NCBI RefSeq assembly: GCF_937980635.1
Contig: NZ_CALJPG010000037.1
Coordinates: 1 to 64,000 of the forward strand
Reading direction: 5' to 3'
DNA length: 64,000 nt
Source of the DNA: an uncultured Campylobacter sp.
GTDB taxonomy: Bacteria > Campylobacterota > Campylobacteria > Campylobacterales > Campylobacteraceae
The translations under genes and the position numbers were made by a program. The stretch's first letter is position 1; each line of letters starts with the position of its first letter. Below, in pieces: positions 1-8,229 of this stretch. The notes below the pieces were generated by a model that did no database searches, was not told the origin of the DNA, and saw nothing but the letters and a program-made list of their open reading frames with translations.

Positions 1-918
1 AGCCCCTATGAAGCATTTATGATTATATACAAAACAATAACCGGAGATGTTAGCGGCTTAGGCGTACATGAAACTAGTGTAGTAATTGACATAAGACTAC
101 CTAGAATACTTATGGCAGTTTTAGTAGGTGCAGGGCTATCACTGGCAGGAGCAGCATATCAAACTGTTTTTTCAAACCCTTTAGTTAGCCCGGACTTACT
201 AGGGGTGTCTTCAGGAGCAGGTTTTGGGGCGGCTTTATCTATATTATTATCCCTAGACATGATAGTGACTCAGCATGTTTCTTTGTTTCTGGGGCTTTTA
301 GCAGTTTATATAGTTTTAAACCTATCCAGAGTAAAAAAACGAACAGATTTGTATGTGTTAGTTTTATCCGGAGTAATTGTAAAGTCACTATTTGATGCTT
401 CAATATCATTTATTAAATATATAGCAGATCCGGAAGATAAGCTTCCAACTATCACTATGTGGTTGCTGGGAAGTTTAGCAAGTGTATCCTATAGAGACCT
501 TGTTATTTGTTCAATAATAATAATACCTTGTATTTTCGGCTTCTTTCTATTAAGGTGGAAATTGAATCTTTTATCTCTAGATTCTGATGAGGCTAGGTCT
601 TTAGGAATTAATGTAAAAAAATTACGTATTGTGGTTATTTTACTCTCAACATTGATAACTGCAACTACAGTTTCTGTATGTGGAATTATAGGATGGATAG
701 GTTTAATAATTCCCCATTTGGCCAGAATGGTTATCGGAAATGATAATAGGTACCTTATTCCAACTTGTTGTGTTATGGGAGCAATTTATTTATTACTGAT
801 AGATACCCTTGCAAGAGCAGCTACAAGCAATGAAATTCCCATTTCAATATTAACAGCATTTATAGGTGCGCCATTATTCATAACTATACTTAGAAAAAAT
901 TTGGGAGAAAGAAGATGA
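1..918 (+). CDS. FecCD-family ABC transporter permease (5' partial)
   Basis: Inner-membrane permease for iron-siderophore, haem or corrinoid import, working with the ATPase that follows. The reading frame is open from base 1, so the gene begins upstream of the window; the first ATG visible is at 19, but the family is usually about 330 residues and the first membrane helix is missing. Visible family marks are the GVSSGAGFGAA stretch near the N-terminal third and a GWIGLIIPHLAR motif in the C-terminal third, which matches the coupling-helix region of BtuC/FecCD proteins, with many hydrophobic helices between. It overlaps the ATPase gene by 4 bases (ATGA). GC content and AGA/ATA-rich codon use differ strongly from the DNA after 4.7 kb. 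Confidence 0.9.
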   Translation, partial: SPYEAFMIIYKTITGDVSGLGVHETSVVIDIRLPRILMAVLVGAGLSLAGAAYQTVFSNPLVSPDLLGVSSGAGFGAALSILLSLDMIVTQHVSLFLGLLAVYIVLNLSRVKKRTDLYVLVLSGVIVKSLFDASISFIKYIADPEDKLPTITMWLLGSLASVSYRDLVICSIIIIPCIFGFFLLRWKLNLLSLDSDEARSLGINVKKLRIVVILLSTLITATTVSVCGIIGWIGLIIPHLARMVIGNDNRYLIPTCCVMGAIYLLLIDTLARAATSNEIPISILTAFIGAPLFITILRKNLGERR

Positions 919-1700
919 TACTCCAAGTTAAAAAAGGTACTTTTTCATATGGCAAGAGAAAAATTTTAAAAGATATTTCATTTGATTTAAAAGAAGAAGA
1001 AATAATGTCCATTCTTGGACCCAATGGGGTGGGTAAAACTACTTTCTTAAGGTGTCTTATGGGGTTTTTAAAATGGGACACGGGAAAAGCCTTATTGTTC
1101 GGCAAAGATATAAATGAATATGCAGAAAAAGAATTATGGGAAAACTTAAGTTATGTTCCTCAAGTTAAGAAAAGTGTGTTTAGTTATGGGGTTTTAGAAA
1201 TGGTTGTGATGGGTTTAGACAAGGAAAACAGTTTTTTCCATATCCCTACGAAGGAAGATTATGATAAAGCTTATGAAACTTTAAAAGAATTAGGAGTTGA
1301 AAAGCTATCAAATAGATACTGTGATGAGCTATCCGGAGGAGAGCTTCAAATGGTTATGATTGCGAGAGCTCTTGTTTCTAATCCAAAACTTCTTATTTTA
1401 GATGAACCGGAGTCAAACCTGGATATGAAGAATCAAATTAGAATCATAGAGGCAATTAAACATATAAATGTAAATAAAAAATCTGCTTGCATAATAAACA
1501 CTCATTTTCCTAGTCATGCATTGCAGATATCTGACAAAACTTTGTTTATCGGTAGTGACTACAAAACAACCTTTGATGAAAGTTCGAAAGCCATTACTGA
1601 AGATAACTTACAAAAGTATTTTCAAATCAAAGCTAAAATTTTAATTTTTCAAGCAGAAGAAGTTGAATACAAAACAGTTGCACCTTATAAAACCATATAG
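915..1700 (+). CDS. ABC transporter ATP-binding protein (iron-complex type)
   Basis: Cytoplasmic ATPase that energises the FecCD permease. Walker A GPNGVGKTT lies at residues 35-43, a Q-loop follows in YVPQ, the ABC signature is LSGGE near residue 140, Walker B is LLILDEP near 160 and the H-loop His sits in NTHFPSH. Length (261 residues) is normal for the FepC/BtuD class. Translational coupling to the permease is suggested by the ATGA overlap. Low-GC composition matches the rest of the 1-4.7 kb cassette. Confidence 0.9.
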   Translation: MILQVKKGTFSYGKRKILKDISFDLKEEEIMSILGPNGVGKTTFLRCLMGFLKWDTGKALLFGKDINEYAEKELWENLSYVPQVKKSVFSYGVLEMVVMGLDKENSFFHIPTKEDYDKAYETLKELGVEKLSNRYCDELSGGELQMVMIARALVSNPKLLILDEPESNLDMKNQIRIIEAIKHINVNKKSACIINTHFPSHALQISDKTLFIGSDYKTTFDESSKAITEDNLQKYFQIKAKILIFQAEEVEYKTVAPYKTI

Positions 1701-1723
1701 AACTGTTAGAAGGAGGTTAATAA

Positions 1724-2671
1724 ATGGAATATAGAAAATTAGGATCTACAGGCATACAAATTTCAAGAATATCTATGGGAAGTCATCACTTAAAGAATCC
1801 CCAAGATATAGATAAACATGCAGAAAATTTCTTCTATGCATATAAACAAGGAATAAATTTCTTTGAAACTGGCGATACTTATGGAAACAATTGTTCAGAA
1901 CTTATATTAGGTACAGCCATAAAAGAAATGAAGAAGCATAAAAAACCATTTTATATTATGTCAAAGACACATGCCGGAGATTCTAAAACATTTCGAAAAA
2001 ATCTTGAAAATTCTTTGAAGAATTTAGGAATAAGTTGTATTGACTCCTTTACTTGTCTTTGGGGTGTAAAATCTTTTGAAGAATGGAGAGGAGCTAAAAA
2101 CTATGGAGCTATAAGAGAGATGGAAAAAGCAAGAGAAGAAGGACTTATTAAGCATATTACTTTTTCTTCACACTTACAAAATAAAGAACTAATTGAGATG
2201 ATTGGGGAGTATAAATTTGATTATAGTTTACAGGGCTTTAATATAATTAATTCCAAATACAGATTAAAAGGAATAATGAAGACTCATGAAAAAGATATAG
2301 GGACAATAGCTATGAATCCGCTGGCAACAGGAGACTTGTTGCTTTATGAAGATATATTTAACGCTATTCGTATAAAAGAAGACCAAACTTTGGTTCAAGC
2401 GGCATATGCATATATTCTGTCCTTTCCTTTTATAGATTCTGTACTGGGAACCTTTAATTCAAAAGATGAAATTAATGAAGCTATTAAAACCCTATATCAA
2501 GAACCTTACTCTGCTAAAGAAAGGAGTGAACAAGAAGGAAAATTAAAAGAAAGAATTAATCAAGTTGATTTAGAAAGAAAGATAGAAGTTGGCAAAGCTC
2601 TTAGACAAAGACCTCATATATTAAGAGAAGAAGTTGCAGATTTGTTTGGAGTTTATCCACTAAGTGTATAA
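1724..2671 (+). CDS. Aldo/keto reductase-like protein, catalytic residues altered
   Basis: The N-terminus (RKLGSTGIQISRISMG) and the TYG/SE block at residues 52-60 place it in the aldo/keto reductase TIM-barrel family. Tyr53 and Lys81 of the usual tetrad are present. The Asp position is Glu48, and the usual catalytic His after the LD segment is not seen: the region reads CLWGVKSF near residue 113. It may therefore be a poor reductase or use another chemistry. A good AGGAGG Shine-Dalgarno lies at 1710-1715. It sits between the ATPase and the binding protein, so a role in handling the imported ligand is plausible, but this is inferred from position only. The ferredoxin-like C-terminal extension of some relatives is absent. 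Confidence 0.75.
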   Translation: MEYRKLGSTGIQISRISMGSHHLKNPQDIDKHAENFFYAYKQGINFFETGDTYGNNCSELILGTAIKEMKKHKKPFYIMSKTHAGDSKTFRKNLENSLKNLGISCIDSFTCLWGVKSFEEWRGAKNYGAIREMEKAREEGLIKHITFSSHLQNKELIEMIGEYKFDYSLQGFNIINSKYRLKGIMKTHEKDIGTIAMNPLATGDLLLYEDIFNAIRIKEDQTLVQAAYAYILSFPFIDSVLGTFNSKDEINEAIKTLYQEPYSAKERSEQEGKLKERINQVDLERKIEVGKALRQRPHILREEVADLFGVYPLSV

Positions 2672-2688
2672 TTTTCAAAGGAGGAAAA

Positions 2689-3762
2689 ATGAAAAGAAGG
2701 ATTAGTTTATTATTATTTTTAGTACTAGCATTAATTTTAAATGCTTGTGACGGCAGCGAAAAAGAAGCTAGTCAAGTGCAAGAAGTTAAAGAGGTAAAAG
2801 AAAGCGAATACTCGGTTACTGATGTTAGAGGAAAAACGATTAAATTTGAAAAAACACCGGAAAGAATTGCAACGGTGGACAAGCCTCTTCCGTCTATAAT
2901 ATATGCAATTGATGGAAAGACAGATAAAATTGTAGGATGCAACCCATCTTCTATTAAAGCTTTTGAAGAAAGTGTTTTAAAAAACATGTATCCACAACTA
3001 GCTAATGCGAATACTAAATGGTGTTCAAAAAACTCAGTTGTTAACGTGGAAGAGTTATTGAAGCTAAAACCGGATGTAGTGTTTATTTATTTGAATAGTG
3101 AGAAAGAAATTGAAAAAATGGAAGCTGCAGGACTTAAGGTAGTAGCTTTAAAGAGGGCAGAATTTGACAGTATAAAAGAAAATATAAAAATAATATCTGA
3201 AGTACTTCAAAAGAAAGAACGTGGCGACTTATTAGTTGAATATATGGACAAAGGAATTAATGAAGTAACATCAAAGTTAGCTGAAATAAAAGATGAAGAT
3301 AAACCAAAAGTTATAGAGTTTTATAGTGACATGAAAATAGCTGTAAAAGCATACGACCATTGGATGAAACCAAGTGGAGCCCATAATCCGGCCCACGAGC
3401 TTAAGGGTGAATTTGCTGAAGTGGACATGGAGCAGATGATTGTATGGAACCCTGATATCATTTATTTAGGAAATCATTCAGACTTAATGCCGGAAGACTT
3501 TATTGAAAATAAGCAGGAAGGTAGAAACTGGTCAACAATTAAAGCTGTAGCTAACAAACAAGTATACAAAATTCCTATAGGTGTTTATAGATGGGATCCT
3601 CCTGGGGTTGAAACTCCGCTTACAGTTAAATGGGCTGCAAAAATACAGTATCCACAATTGTTTTCAGATATGGACATGGAAGTAGAGTTAAAGAATTTCT
3701 TTGAATATGTATATGATTACAAATTATCAGATGATGAAGTTGCTACAATATTGAGGAAGTAG
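2689..3762 (+). CDS. Iron-complex/metallophore-binding lipoprotein
   Basis: Periplasmic-binding-protein-like lipoprotein of the FepB/BtuF class that would deliver ligand to the permease. A short basic N-terminus, a hydrophobic stretch and a lipobox LNAC give a predicted lipidated Cys at residue 20. The mature part starts with the VTDVRGK...PERIATVDKP pattern typical of the family, and a WNPDIIYLG motif lies in the second lobe. Length is 357 residues. The gene lies 17 bases after the aldo/keto reductase-like gene, with AAGGAGG in front of the ATG. Codon use is low-GC like the rest of the cassette. The ligand cannot be told from sequence. Confidence 0.88.
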   Translation: MKRRISLLLFLVLALILNACDGSEKEASQVQEVKEVKESEYSVTDVRGKTIKFEKTPERIATVDKPLPSIIYAIDGKTDKIVGCNPSSIKAFEESVLKNMYPQLANANTKWCSKNSVVNVEELLKLKPDVVFIYLNSEKEIEKMEAAGLKVVALKRAEFDSIKENIKIISEVLQKKERGDLLVEYMDKGINEVTSKLAEIKDEDKPKVIEFYSDMKIAVKAYDHWMKPSGAHNPAHELKGEFAEVDMEQMIVWNPDIIYLGNHSDLMPEDFIENKQEGRNWSTIKAVANKQVYKIPIGVYRWDPPGVETPLTVKWAAKIQYPQLFSDMDMEVELKNFFEYVYDYKLSDDEVATILRK

Positions 3763-3783
3763 TTTAACAAGAAAGGAAGAAAC

Positions 3784-4296
3784 ATGGATAAAATAAAAGT
3801 ATTAGAAAAAGGACATGAATTAGAATATAGCTTTGATAATTTACTAAACTATCATGGTGTAGGTTATCCCGGGGGAGTAGCTCATGCATTTCAAGTCATG
3901 AGTAGAGCCTTTCCACTTTTAGATGATGGGAAATTATTAGAAAGAAGAGAGATATATCTTATTACAGCATTTCCTGGACCGGGAGGGCTAGATGCTTTTG
4001 AAATGGTAACAAGATGCGTAACAGATGGTAGAATTTCCGTTGATATTAATTTAAAAGAAGCTGAAGAAGTCTTAGAAAGTCCCCATGGAAGATATTATTT
4101 TAAATTCAAGTATAGAGATAAAACAGTTGTTATAACCATAAAGCCAGGTTTTGTACTAAAAGAATTTGTTGAATTAGCAAGAAAAGAAGATAGAAGTGAA
4201 GAAGAAGAGACTACTTTGATTCAGATGAAAAAAGATATGGCAGCAAGACTATTGGCCGCTAAGCCCGAAGAAGTATATAACGCAAAAGTTCTATAA
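3784..4296 (+). CDS. FmdE-like protein
   Basis: A 170-residue soluble protein. The N-terminal YHG-x-GYPGGVAHAF stretch (His24 onward) and the PGPGGLDAFEMVTRC block resemble the FmdE family, named for formylmethanofuran dehydrogenase subunit E, where an FHGH-x-CPG motif binds metal. The Cys of the canonical CPG is replaced by Tyr-Pro-Gly-Gly here, and a C-terminal zinc finger is absent. FmdE-like genes of anaerobes often sit beside metal or cofactor transporters, which fits this cassette. The biochemical role is not established. Last intact gene of the cassette, 21 bases after the lipoprotein gene. Confidence 0.6.
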   Translation: MDKIKVLEKGHELEYSFDNLLNYHGVGYPGGVAHAFQVMSRAFPLLDDGKLLERREIYLITAFPGPGGLDAFEMVTRCVTDGRISVDINLKEAEEVLESPHGRYYFKFKYRDKTVVITIKPGFVLKEFVELARKEDRSEEEETTLIQMKKDMAARLLAAKPEEVYNAKVL

Positions 4297-4322
4297 AAGA
4301 AAAAGAGAAGGGTTTTGATATG

Positions 4323-4362
4323 TACCCTCTTTACTGGACAAACCAGTAAGGAGGGTATTTTT
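4323..4362 (+). terminator. Hairpin plus T-run at insertion-sequence left end
   Basis: Bases 4323-4337 pair with 4343-4357 (15 pairs, one T-G wobble) around a 5-base loop, followed by TTTTT at 4358-4362. It can act as an intrinsic terminator for the upstream cassette. It also buries the AAGGAGG ribosome-binding site (4348-4354) of the transposase that starts at 4363. Confidence 0.7.
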
Positions 4363-4689
4363 ATGAAATATAGCTATGAATTTAAAAAGAACTGTATAGA
4401 ATTATACAAACAAGGTAAATGGGCTGATACACCTAGAGGTATCAACAAATATTACTTCCGTAACTACATAAGAATATGGAATAATTTAGTAGAAACACAT
4501 GGAATTGAGGTATTAAAGCATAAATCTCATAACAATAGTTTTTTAGTAGAGGATAAATATAATAGTGTATTAGAAGTTGTTAAAGGAAAATCTACTTATC
4601 AAGTTTCTATTGAATTAGGAATCAGTGAAGGTAATATTCAAAACTGGGTTAACAAATATAAAATTTATTTACGCCTTTGCAATAGATAG
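4363..4689 (+). pseudogene. Truncated IS3/IS150-type transposase OrfA
   Basis: The protein has two helix-turn-helix segments: an N-terminal one starting KYSYEFKKNCIELYKQGKW and a second one around VSIELGISEGNIQNWVNKYK. This is the layout of IS150-type OrfA proteins from Firmicutes. It is cut after the second helix-turn-helix (about residue 103), reads a few unrelated residues and stops; no OrfB follows. The start at 4363 has AAGGAGG five to nine bases upstream. The break coincides with the change from low-GC DNA to Campylobacter-type DNA, so the element is a remnant marking the junction. Confidence 0.72.
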
Positions 4690-4720
4690 AGGTGTTTTTA
4701 CACCCCCCACTATTGACAAA
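4676..4720. repeat. Inverted repeat at the composition junction
   Basis: TTTGCAATAG at 4676-4685 pairs with CTATTGACAAA at 4710-4720 (one bulged base), and inside it GGTGT at 4691-4695 pairs with ACACC at 4700-4704. It lies exactly where the IS remnant ends and Campylobacter-style DNA begins. It could be an element end, a terminator or a recombination footprint. Confidence 0.55.
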
Positions 4721-4963
4721 GAACCTTTTAAATTCCGCGCCTTAAACCCGCCTGCAAATTTTAAAATTTTATGGCGCAAATTTCGATCCATTCGTTTTAT
4801 AACATTTCACGCGAGCTTTACAAAATAAAAATTTTAACGAGCTTTACTCTAATTAGCGATAGAGCTTTCAAATGTAGGCGAAATTTTTAAGTGCAAACTT
4901 CCCACTTCAGCAAGAATGAGCTTAAATTTTAGGTTTTAGCGCATTAGCTTGAGCAAATTCGCT

Positions 4964-6472
4964 CTAAGCCTTCATACTCCCCGTATCTTTAAATCTTTGA
5001 TGCCACGACAGCGCCTCGCTTAAGATGTGTGGAGTATGCCCCGCACAGGGCTGCGCACATGCCCGCTCGAAATAATCTCTCAGCGCGTCTTGGTAAGTGG
5101 GATGCGCGATGCTTATCATCGCGCGAGCACGCTCACGAGGGCATTTACCGCGCAGATCGGCGATGCCGTATTCGGTGATGATGACTTGAGTGTCGTGCTC
5201 GGTATGATCAACGTGACTCACGAAGGGCACGATAGCGCTAATCGCGCCGCCTTTAGCTAGCGACGGGCTAAGAAATAGCGACAAATATCCGTTGCGAGCG
5301 AAGTCACCGCTACCGCCGATGCCATTTTTCATCTGCGAGCCCATGACGTTAGTGGAGTTTACATTGCCGTAGATGTCTGCCTCTAGCATGCCATTCATCG
5401 ACACGACGCCAAGCCTTCTGATGAGTGCTGGCGAGTTGGAGACATCTTGTGAACGTAGTATGATGTGTTTGCGGTAGAAATCGATGCTTTTTTGAAATTC
5501 CTCGACACCTGCGGGACTAAGCGATAGCGCCGTGGCACTTGCAGTGCCTACGACGCCTCTTTTGATGAGATCTAGCATGCCGTCTTGGATCACCTCGGAG
5601 TAGCATTGCAGCCCTTGGTAGCCAGCATTTTGTAGCGAACTAAGCACGGCGTTGGCGACGTTGCCGATGCCCGATTGTAGCGGCAGTAGCTTCTTTGCGG
5701 GAAGTCTGCCGCAAGCCTCCTCGTTTTTTAAGAATTTTACGACATTGCGCCCGATCGCACTTGAAATTTCATCCACGGCGGTGAAATTATTGACGCGATC
5801 ATGCGTCCTAGCCTCTATGACAGCGATTACTTTGGCAGGATCTACATGCATATAAGGGCTGCCTACACGATCGCCTACGTGCTTGATCGGCAGATCCTCA
5901 GCATGCGGCGGTAGGCGCAGATCCGTAACGTCGTGAATGCCCTCCAGCTCAAGCGGCTGATAGTAATTCGCTTCTAAAATCACGCGATCGGCGATATCGA
6001 GCCAGGCTTGGTTGTTGCCTAGCGATGTGGACGGCACGAGCTCACCGCCTTCTTTAATCGCCACTACTTCGATCACGGCAAAGTTTAGATGTGGAAAAAA
6101 GCCAGCTTTAAGCTGCGCGGCAAGGCTTGATAGATGCACGTCCGCGTATCGCACGGCACCACTATTTATCGCACGGCGCATATCGGCATCCGTAAAAAAC
6201 GGCACGCGAAAGCTCACGGCACCTGCTTTTGCCAAAACTCCGTCTAAAAGCGGATCGGTCGATGCACCTGTAAAAATTTCGATTTGATAGGGCTCGCCTT
6301 TTTCGTGCAGCGCTGTCGCTCGTTGCGCCAGAGCCTGCGGCAGCGCTAGTGCGCAGCCCGCCCCAACAAAGCCGCTAAAGCCCACCGATGCGCCATTTGG
6401 GATCAGCTCGCAGGCTTCCTCGGCGCTCATAATTTTTGATTTTAGATATTCGTTTTGCACGCGTGAGTTCAT
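4964..6472 (-). CDS. Acetyl-CoA hydrolase / succinate CoA-transferase
   Basis: Class I CoA-transferase family enzyme that moves CoA between acyl-CoA and a carboxylate (acetyl-CoA/succinate type), linking acetate metabolism to an anaerobic TCA cycle. The chosen start gives 502 residues, the usual family length; a longer open frame to 6655 exists, but its 61 extra residues look unlike the family, while AGGACGG precedes the ATG at 6472. The N-terminal half has the GFSGFVGAGCAL loop, and the CYSEVIQDG segment near residue 290 carries the Glu expected to form the CoA-thioester intermediate. A C-terminal VITEYGIADLRGK block is typical. GC is noticeably higher than in the flanking spacers. Confidence 0.9.
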   Translation of the reverse strand: MNSRVQNEYLKSKIMSAEEACELIPNGASVGFSGFVGAGCALALPQALAQRATALHEKGEPYQIEIFTGASTDPLLDGVLAKAGAVSFRVPFFTDADMRRAINSGAVRYADVHLSSLAAQLKAGFFPHLNFAVIEVVAIKEGGELVPSTSLGNNQAWLDIADRVILEANYYQPLELEGIHDVTDLRLPPHAEDLPIKHVGDRVGSPYMHVDPAKVIAVIEARTHDRVNNFTAVDEISSAIGRNVVKFLKNEEACGRLPAKKLLPLQSGIGNVANAVLSSLQNAGYQGLQCYSEVIQDGMLDLIKRGVVGTASATALSLSPAGVEEFQKSIDFYRKHIILRSQDVSNSPALIRRLGVVSMNGMLEADIYGNVNSTNVMGSQMKNGIGGSGDFARNGYLSLFLSPSLAKGGAISAIVPFVSHVDHTEHDTQVIITEYGIADLRGKCPRERARAMISIAHPTYQDALRDYFERACAQPCAGHTPHILSEALSWHQRFKDTGSMKA

Positions 6473-7418
6473 TTTCCGTCCTAGCCGTGATTTGGGCGAA
6501 ATTATAATATTTTTGCGCGAAATTTCAAAATCTAAATTTCGTGCGCGAGCTAGGCTATAAAGTAAAATATGAGGCGCGGTCGGTTGAGATATACGCCGCC
6601 AAACGCTTTCGATCAGGCTTTTTTTGCTTCGGCGGTTTGAAATACGCGCTTGCACAAGCGCTCGGTAAATAGGGTTTTAGCGTGATTGAAGCTTGGTTTA
6701 ATGATCTAGCTACGATATCATTAAACGCTTATCTCGCACCAAATCTTGCGGAATTTAGGCGCAAAATTTACGCATAATTTGTGAGCTGCGATATTTGAAT
6801 TTAAGCACCCCTTACAATTTAATCGCTCGCCACACTTAAATTTAAATCTCCGCTTCTCAATTTTAAAATGGGTGTTTTGAAATTTATCGCTCGTGGCGTT
6901 TAAATTCTACGTCTTGCTAGCCTTGAGCCCATATTTGAAATTCCATCGCTTGCAGTACCACCTTTGCATGCCGCGCTTGGATTTTAATCCGCATTAATTG
7001 AAATTCTAGCTGCTTAAAATTATCGCCTCCTCGTACAAGACGACAGTTTAAAATTCCAATTTCGCGCTTTTTTTGGGAGGGCGGTTCGACGTAGATACGC
7101 AAAATTTTGATATTTTACGCTTGCAAAATTCTAAAAATTATATCATCACGGCTAGATTGCAGATTTTGTTTAAATTCTAGTTCTTAAAATTTTAGCCTGG
7201 CCGTCACGCACGATTTGTAATTCAAAGAGCCTTGTTGCACAAATTCTAATTTCTGCTGAGTCTAAAATCGACGCCGCTTACGACGCAAATTTAAACGCGT
7301 TTTAGAATTTAAAATTTAGTCCACCTTGTTACCATTTTCGGTCGAGCTCTATAAAATTTCGGCAAATTTTATATTCGCGAAATTTTAAAATTCTACCGTC
7401 GCAAAATAGAATGGAATT
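6473..7418. other. Non-coding spacer rich in A/T words
   Basis: No convincing gene on either strand. The stretch alternates GC-rich bits such as CGCTTGC with AAATTTTA/AAATTC-type words spaced roughly every 15-40 bases, the same style as other spacers of the chromosome. Open frames here lack ribosome-binding sites and protein-like composition. Confidence 0.6.
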
Positions 7419-7937
7419 TCATCTCTGCGACTTGCCGTCGCCGAATTTCGCGACTATCTCCTCGCTGCAGCTCTCTTTGGGCGCCCAGCCATCGCGCTTC
7501 ATCTGCGCTAGATTGTCGCACGCCTCCTGCGAGCCGTCCTCGCAAAGCTCGTCGTATATCACGAGGCTGCGGCATTGCCCGCTCGCGAAACTCTCCAGCA
7601 CCGCGGCGTTGCCCAGGCAGGCTCGCTCGCGCAGATTGCTCATCGCGCGCTCGCCTGCGCCGCCCATTTTATTTCCCTGCTTCCGCTCGGCGAGGGTGGC
7701 GAGCTCGCAGGCGTCTGCGAAAAAGCCCTGCGCTTTGAGGCGGTTTCGCACGACGCCGCGACCGCCCAGCTCGTATCTCATCGCCGCTTCGTAGCATGCG
7801 GCGGCGTCCTTTTTGCCGCACTTTGCTAAAAGCGCGCTAGTTTTTGAGCCGCTAAATTTAAATTCTTTGGCTTTGCCTTCCGCGTTTGCCAAACTAAGCG
7901 CCAGCGCCGCCGTTAGCGCAAGCTTTAAAGCTTTCAT
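7419..7937 (-). CDS. Secreted Cys-containing Sel1-like protein
   Basis: Small exported protein of unknown role. From the ATG at 7937 (AAAAGGAG just upstream) the N-terminus is a signal peptide, MKALKLALTAALALSLANA, then a mature part with Cys pairs spaced as in Hcp/Sel1-type helical repeats (KCGKKDAAACYEAAMRYELG, then ACLGN, then LCEDGSQEACDNLAQM). The upstream 21-residue extension of the open frame has no signal character and was not used. It is followed in the same direction by a similar gene; both may be secreted disulfide-rich repeat proteins. Substrate or partner unknown. Confidence 0.6.
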   Translation of the reverse strand: MKALKLALTAALALSLANAEGKAKEFKFSGSKTSALLAKCGKKDAAACYEAAMRYELGGRGVVRNRLKAQGFFADACELATLAERKQGNKMGGAGERAMSNLRERACLGNAAVLESFASGQCRSLVIYDELCEDGSQEACDNLAQMKRDGWAPKESCSEEIVAKFGDGKSQR

Positions 7938-8229
7938 CTCTGCTCCTTTTGTTTCGTTTATCTGCCGCTCTCCCCGATTTACTGCTTCATCGCGCCGCAC
8001 CCACGAAAATCACTTTAAATTTTAAAACCGAACCTCGCTCATTCGAAGCAGAACGGGGCTGCCACGCGATGATCGGCGCCTTTAGATGCGGATCGCACGC
8101 TCATCTAGGTGCGAGTTGTAAAATTTAAGCTTTCGTGTGGCGAAATTTGCAAGACGTCCGGCAATCTACGCGGTCTAGCCCTAAAAAGCAATTCTGTGCC
8201 GCCCAAAGAAGCGCTTTGCCTCTGCCGCG

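Noticed and set aside
4625..4828. Open frame across the IS/Campylobacter junction
   Set aside because: Mixes the IS end and spacer DNA; no family pattern and no ribosome site.
6473..6655. N-terminal extension of the CoA-transferase reading frame
   Set aside because: The extra 61 residues are basic and unlike the family, and a proper AGGACGG site fits the start at 6472.
7411..7829. Plus-strand open frames opposite the Sel1-like gene
   Set aside because: Shadows of the minus-strand gene, lacking ribosome sites and protein-like composition.
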